A stretch of 64,000 nucleotides of DNA from Marilutibacter spongiae (lineage in GTDB: Bacteria; Pseudomonadota; Gammaproteobacteria; Xanthomonadales; Xanthomonadaceae): NCBI RefSeq assembly GCF_014145325.1, contig NZ_JACHTF010000014.1, positions 1 to 64,000 on the forward strand, in the 5' to 3' direction. The notes under the pieces were generated by a model, which was not told the DNA's origin, did not search any database, and saw nothing but the letters and a program-made list of their open reading frames with translations. Below are positions 60,323 through 64,000 of this stretch, in pieces. How positions within the stretch are numbered: the stretch's first letter is position 1; the number at the start of each line of letters is the position of its first letter. Both the position numbers and the translations under genes were made by a program.

Positions 60323-60991
60323 ATGACCGATCCCCGACCCGCCTCCGACCCCGCCGACATGATCGCCCGCAGCGCGGCCCACTTCGCCGCGGAGGGGTTC
60401 AGCGTATTGCGCGGGGTGCTGGCGCCGGCCGAAGCGGAGCTCTGCGCCAACTACGCGGTGATGCAGACCGGCGTGCCGGGCCATTACACCGTCGAAGAGA
60501 GCCTGGGGTCGCAGGGGCGTTATGCCGACACGCTGTCGGAATGCCTGCTGTTGCGCGTCCTGCCCTTGATGGAGCGCGTGGCCGGCGGTCCCCTGCACCC
60601 GTGCTATTCCTACCTGCGGGTGTACATGCCCGGCGCCGAACTGCCCCGCCACCTGGACCGGCCCTCCTGCGAGATCAGCACCTCGCTGACCCTGGGCTTC
60701 GATGCCGACCGCCCCTGGACGCTGGGACTGCAATCGGGCGGCGGCGACCTGGAACTGCCGCTGGCCGCGGGCGACATGCTCGCCTACAAGGGCGCCGAAC
60801 TGCCGCACTGGCGCGGTCGCTTCGACGGGCGCTACTGGGTGCAGGTCTTCCTGCACTACGTACGGGCCGATGGCGAGTTCGCCGACTACCGGTTCGACGG
60901 TCGCGACCGCATCGGTCCGTTCGACCCGGCCCGGCAGGTCCGGCGCTTCGATGCCACGCCGCCGACGGGCGCGGGTGGCGAGGCCGCCTGA
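60323..60991 (+). CDS. 2OG-Fe(II) oxygenase-like protein
   Basis: The protein has 222 residues from MTDPRPASDPADMIARSAAH. A jelly-roll with iron ligands is suggested by His110 and Asp112 (ELPRHLDRPSCEIS), a distal His162 and Arg164 or Arg166 (ELPHWRGRFDGRYW). YSYLRVYMPGA and LPLAAGDMLAYKGA are typical strands before the ligands. The substrate is unknown. It is divergent from katG. Confidence 0.7.
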   Translation: MTDPRPASDPADMIARSAAHFAAEGFSVLRGVLAPAEAELCANYAVMQTGVPGHYTVEESLGSQGRYADTLSECLLLRVLPLMERVAGGPLHPCYSYLRVYMPGAELPRHLDRPSCEISTSLTLGFDADRPWTLGLQSGGGDLELPLAAGDMLAYKGAELPHWRGRFDGRYWVQVFLHYVRADGEFADYRFDGRDRIGPFDPARQVRRFDATPPTGAGGEAA

Positions 60992-61108
60992 CTGTCGCGT
61001 GCCGGCCCCATCGACGGGGCCTGGGCGGAGCGTGCTGACATACCCTGTCAGCAGGGCAGGCGTACCGTGGGCCCCCTTGCCCCGCCCACGTTCCAGGAGG
61101 AACCGCCG

Positions 61109-61723
61109 ATGTCCACGCTGACCCTGTATACCCACCCCGAGTCCCGCGGCGTCGTCGCGCGCTGGATGCTCGAGGAGACCGGCCAGTCTTACCGCACCGA
61201 GTACCTCGAGTACGGCACCACGATGAAGGCGCCGGAGTACCTGGCGATCAATCCGATGGGCAAGGTGCCCGCGATCCGCCACGACACCACCGTGGTGACC
61301 GAGAACGCCGCCATCTGCGCCTACCTGGCCGACGCGTTCCCCGCCGCAGGGCTGGCGCCGCCCTCGGGCAGCCGCGAGCGCGGCGATTACTACCGCTGGC
61401 TGTTCTTCGTCGCCGGTCCGCTGGAAGCGGCGGTGCTGGCCAAGCTCGGGGGCGCGACGCTGGAGCCGCGATCCGCCGGCTTCGGTTCGCTGGAAGACGT
61501 GCTGGCCACGCTGGACGCGCTGGTGTCCAGCCGCGAGTTCGTCGCCGGCGACCGCTTCAGTGCCGCCGACCTGATGCTGTCGGCCTACCTGGGCTGGTAC
61601 ATGCAGTTCGGCGTCATCGACAAGCGCCCGGCCTTCGAGGCCTACGCTGCCCGCCATGCCGGCCGCGAGGCCGCTGTGCGCGCGCGCGCGACCGAAGCCG
61701 AGCGCGCCGCCGCCAAGGCCTGA
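61109..61723 (+). CDS. Glutathione S-transferase family protein
   Basis: The protein has 204 residues. AGGAGG lies 7 nt before the ATG. The N-terminal thioredoxin-like domain (TLYTHPESRGVVARWMLEET, NPMGKVPAIRHD, VVTENAAICAYLAD) contains the cis-Pro and Ser-type GSH contact. The C-terminal helical domain includes FVAGDRFSAADLMLSAYLGW, the N-capping-box motif. The specific substrate is unknown. It is convergent with mutS, 1 nt apart. Confidence 0.93.
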   Translation: MSTLTLYTHPESRGVVARWMLEETGQSYRTEYLEYGTTMKAPEYLAINPMGKVPAIRHDTTVVTENAAICAYLADAFPAAGLAPPSGSRERGDYYRWLFFVAGPLEAAVLAKLGGATLEPRSAGFGSLEDVLATLDALVSSREFVAGDRFSAADLMLSAYLGWYMQFGVIDKRPAFEAYAARHAGREAAVRARATEAERAAAKA

Positions 61724-61724
61724 G

Positions 61725-64000
61725 TCAGGCCAGCGACTTCAGGCGGTACAGGGCCTCGAGCGCCTGCTTCGGCGTCAGCTCGTCCGGCTCCAGTCCGGCC
61801 AGCGCTTCCATCGCCGCCGATGGCGCGGAAAACAGCGTGGCCTGGCGCGGCGCATCCAGCACTTCCGGCACCAGCGGCGCCGCGCTGGGCGCATCGTGGC
61901 CACGTTGCTCCAGCTCGGCCAGGCGGCCCTTGGCCTGCTGCACCACCGACCGGGGCAGGCCCGCCAGCGCCGCGACCTGGAGGCCGAAGCTGCGGTTCGC
62001 CGGGCCGTCCTTGACCGCGTGCATGAAGACCAGGCGGTCGCCATGTTCGCGGTCGTGGTGCTCGACCGCGTCCAGGTGCACGTTGGCGATGCCGCTGCCC
62101 GGTTCGGCGAGCGCGGTGAGCTCGAAGTAATGCGTCGCGAACAGCGTGTAGGCGCGGTTGTGGTGGGCGAGGTGGCGGGCGCAGGCATCGGCCAGGGCCA
62201 GGCCGTCGTAGGTGGAGGTGCCGCGGCCGATCTCGTCCATCAGCACCAGCGATTCCGCGGTGGCGTGGTGGAGGATGTAGCTGGTCTCGCTCATCTCCAC
62301 CATGAAGGTGGACTGTCCGCGGGCGAGGTCGTCGCCGGCGCCGATGCGGGTCAGGATCCGGTCGATCGGACCGATCGAGGCGCGCTCGGCCGGCACGAAG
62401 CTGCCGATGTGGGCGAGCAGGACGATCAGCGCGTTCTGCCGCATGTAGGTGCTCTTGCCGCCCATGTTCGGGCCGGTGATGACCAGCATGCGGCGTGATT
62501 CGTCGAGCACCAGGTCGTTGGGCTCGAACGGATCCTCGCGCACCGCCTCGACCACCGGGTGACGGCCGCGCTCGATGTGCAGGCAGGGCCGCTCGTCCAG
62601 GTCCGGCCGCGCCCAGTCCAGCGCGTGCGCGCGCTCGGCCAGGCCGGCGAGCACGTCAAGTTCGGCCAGTGCGGCTGCGCAGGCGCGCAGCGGCGGCAGG
62701 CGTTCGTTGAGCGTGTCCAGCAGTTCTTCGTACAACAGGCGTTCGCGCGCGAGGGCGCGCTCGCGCGCCGACAGCACCTTGTCCTCGAAGTCCTTCAGCT
62801 CTTCGGTGATGTAGCGCTCGGCGTTGGCCAGCGTCTGCCGCCGCGTGTAGTGCGTGGGCGCCTTGCCGGCCTGCGCCTTGCTGATCTCCAGGTAATAGCC
62901 GTGCACGCGGTTGTAGCCGACCTTCAGCGTCGGGATGCCGCTGGCTTCGCGCTCGCGCGCTTCAAGTTCGACCAGGAACTGGTCGGCGTTGCTCGACAGG
63001 CGCCGCAGTTCGTCGAGTTCGGCGTCGTGGCCCTCGGCGAACACGCCGCCGTCGCGGGCGAGGACCGGCGGCTGCTCGACGATCGCCGAGGCCAGCAGTC
63101 GCGCGTGCGCATCGTGTTCGCCCAGGGCATCGAGCAGGGCCGCCAGGCGCGGTGCGTCCAGTGGCGAGAGCAGGGCATGCACGCCCGGCAGCAGGCCCAG
63201 GCCGTCGCGCAGCGTGGACAGGTCGCGCGGACGTGCGCTGCGCAGCGCGATGCGCGACAGGATGCGTTCGAGGTCGCCCAGGGCACGGAAGCGCTCGCGC
63301 AGGTCGTCGCCCGCGCCGCTGTCCATCAGGGTTTCGACCGCCTGGTGGCGCAGGCGCAGGGTCGGCCGGTCGCGCAACGGCCGGTGCAGCCAGCGGCGCA
63401 GCAGGCGTCCGCCCATCGGCGTCACCGTGCTGTCGAGCACGCCGAGCAGGGTGTGGCGGGTGTCGCCGTCGATGCGGGTGTCCAACTCCAGGTGGCGCCG
63501 GGTGGCGGCGTTCATCGCGATCGCGCCGTCGCCGGACTCGACCGCGATCGAGGACAGGTGCGGCAGGCGCTGCTTCTGCGTTTCCTCCACGTAGCCCAGC
63601 AGGGCGGCGGCGGCGGCGATCGACAGCGGCTTGTCCTCGATGCCGAAACTGCCCAGGTCGTGCAGGTTGAAGAAGCGCAGCAACTGGCGGCGACCGCTGT
63701 CGGCGTCGAACAGCCAGGGCGGGCGGCGGCGCAGGCCGCCGCGCGCGGTGACGAAGCCCGGCCAGCCGTCCTCGTCGGCGACCAGGGTCTCGGCCGGCTC
63801 GAGGCGGGCCAGTTCGGCTTCCAGGGTGTCGTCGCCGGCGACTTCGTTGACCAGGAAGCGCCCGGCCGCGAGGTCGGCCCAGGCCAGGCCGTAGCCGTTG
63901 CGGCCACGCGCGATCGCCAGCAGCAGGGTATCGCGGCGCTCGTTGAGCAGGGCCTCGTCGGTGACCGTGCCCGGGGTGATGATGCGCACGACCTTGCGCT
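61725..64000 (-). CDS. mutS: DNA mismatch repair protein MutS, N-terminus cut by window edge
   Basis: The frame stays open to the right edge. The visible part begins within the end of domain I (KVVRIITPGTVTDEALLNER), so the mismatch-binding Phe-x-Glu motif lies outside. Domains II to V are present: the clamp/lever region, the ATPase with Walker A GPNMGGKSTYMRQ, LVLMDEIGRGTSTYDGLALA (Walker B) and ATHYFEL. The C-terminus ends LEALYRLKSLA. It recognises mismatches and recruits MutL. Confidence 0.97.
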   Translation of the reverse strand, partial: RKVVRIITPGTVTDEALLNERRDTLLLAIARGRNGYGLAWADLAAGRFLVNEVAGDDTLEAELARLEPAETLVADEDGWPGFVTARGGLRRRPPWLFDADSGRRQLLRFFNLHDLGSFGIEDKPLSIAAAAALLGYVEETQKQRLPHLSSIAVESGDGAIAMNAATRRHLELDTRIDGDTRHTLLGVLDSTVTPMGGRLLRRWLHRPLRDRPTLRLRHQAVETLMDSGAGDDLRERFRALGDLERILSRIALRSARPRDLSTLRDGLGLLPGVHALLSPLDAPRLAALLDALGEHDAHARLLASAIVEQPPVLARDGGVFAEGHDAELDELRRLSSNADQFLVELEAREREASGIPTLKVGYNRVHGYYLEISKAQAGKAPTHYTRRQTLANAERYITEELKDFEDKVLSARERALARERLLYEELLDTLNERLPPLRACAAALAELDVLAGLAERAHALDWARPDLDERPCLHIERGRHPVVEAVREDPFEPNDLVLDESRRMLVITGPNMGGKSTYMRQNALIVLLAHIGSFVPAERASIGPIDRILTRIGAGDDLARGQSTFMVEMSETSYILHHATAESLVLMDEIGRGTSTYDGLALADACARHLAHHNRAYTLFATHYFELTALAEPGSGIANVHLDAVEHHDREHGDRLVFMHAVKDGPANRSFGLQVAALAGLPRSVVQQAKGRLAELEQRGHDAPSAAPLVPEVLDAPRQATLFSAPSAAMEALAGLEPDELTPKQALEALYRLKSLA

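Overview
The window is chromosomal DNA from a very GC-rich gammaproteobacterium. Protein sequences (MinD, Bpt, pirins, the DUF2007 pathogenicity-like protein, KatG) and gene order look like Xanthomonadaceae/Lysobacteraceae, of the Lysobacter/Luteimonas kind; this placement is inferred by recognition, not by a search. About 65 genes are densely packed on both strands. I see no tRNA, rRNA, prophage, transposase or CRISPR array.

Left part (1-22.9 kb): the C-terminal part of tex; an ACE-like M2 peptidase lipoprotein; a GNAT-minC-minD-minE cluster followed by a small HEXXH protein; a divergent LuxR-type two-component pair; an SRPBCC protein; a 0.6 kb intergenic tandem duplication; a DUF423 protein and an AlkA-type glycosylase; a VanY-type peptidase; an SPFH operon that carries its own ribbon-helix-helix regulator, with a matching double operator inside its promoter; purT; bpt; and a secreted six-EF-hand protein.

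Middle (23-45 kb): two tandem paralogous ECF sigma factors fused to C-terminal membrane domains, each transcription unit preceded by the same promoter-like motif (GGTCAC-N16-CGTC); a DUF2007 protein and TesB; a MOSC/esterase/RlmKL cluster; two pirins around aquaporin Z; radA; purU; and a complete MarR-regulated EmrAB-type tripartite efflux operon.

Right part (45-64 kb): ypjD/ffh divergent pair, an acyltransferase, a large secreted subtilase, the canonical rpsP-rimM-trmD-rplS operon (with a heptanucleotide repeat array directly in front of trmD), hslR, an Lrp regulator divergent from a Cys/Met-metabolism PLP enzyme, katG with an OxyR-like site, a 2OG-Fe(II) oxygenase-like protein, a GST, and mutS cut by the right edge.

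Several longer gaps hold dispersed palindromic repeats of two recurrent types, here called type A (GTAGGGTGGGTAG...) and type B (GTAGCCCGGGTAAGCGAAGC). The most unusual system is the pair of membrane-fused ECF sigma factors with apparently self-directed promoters and no separate anti-sigma gene. Next are the SPFH/RHH operon with its operator and the repeat array in the trmD leader.
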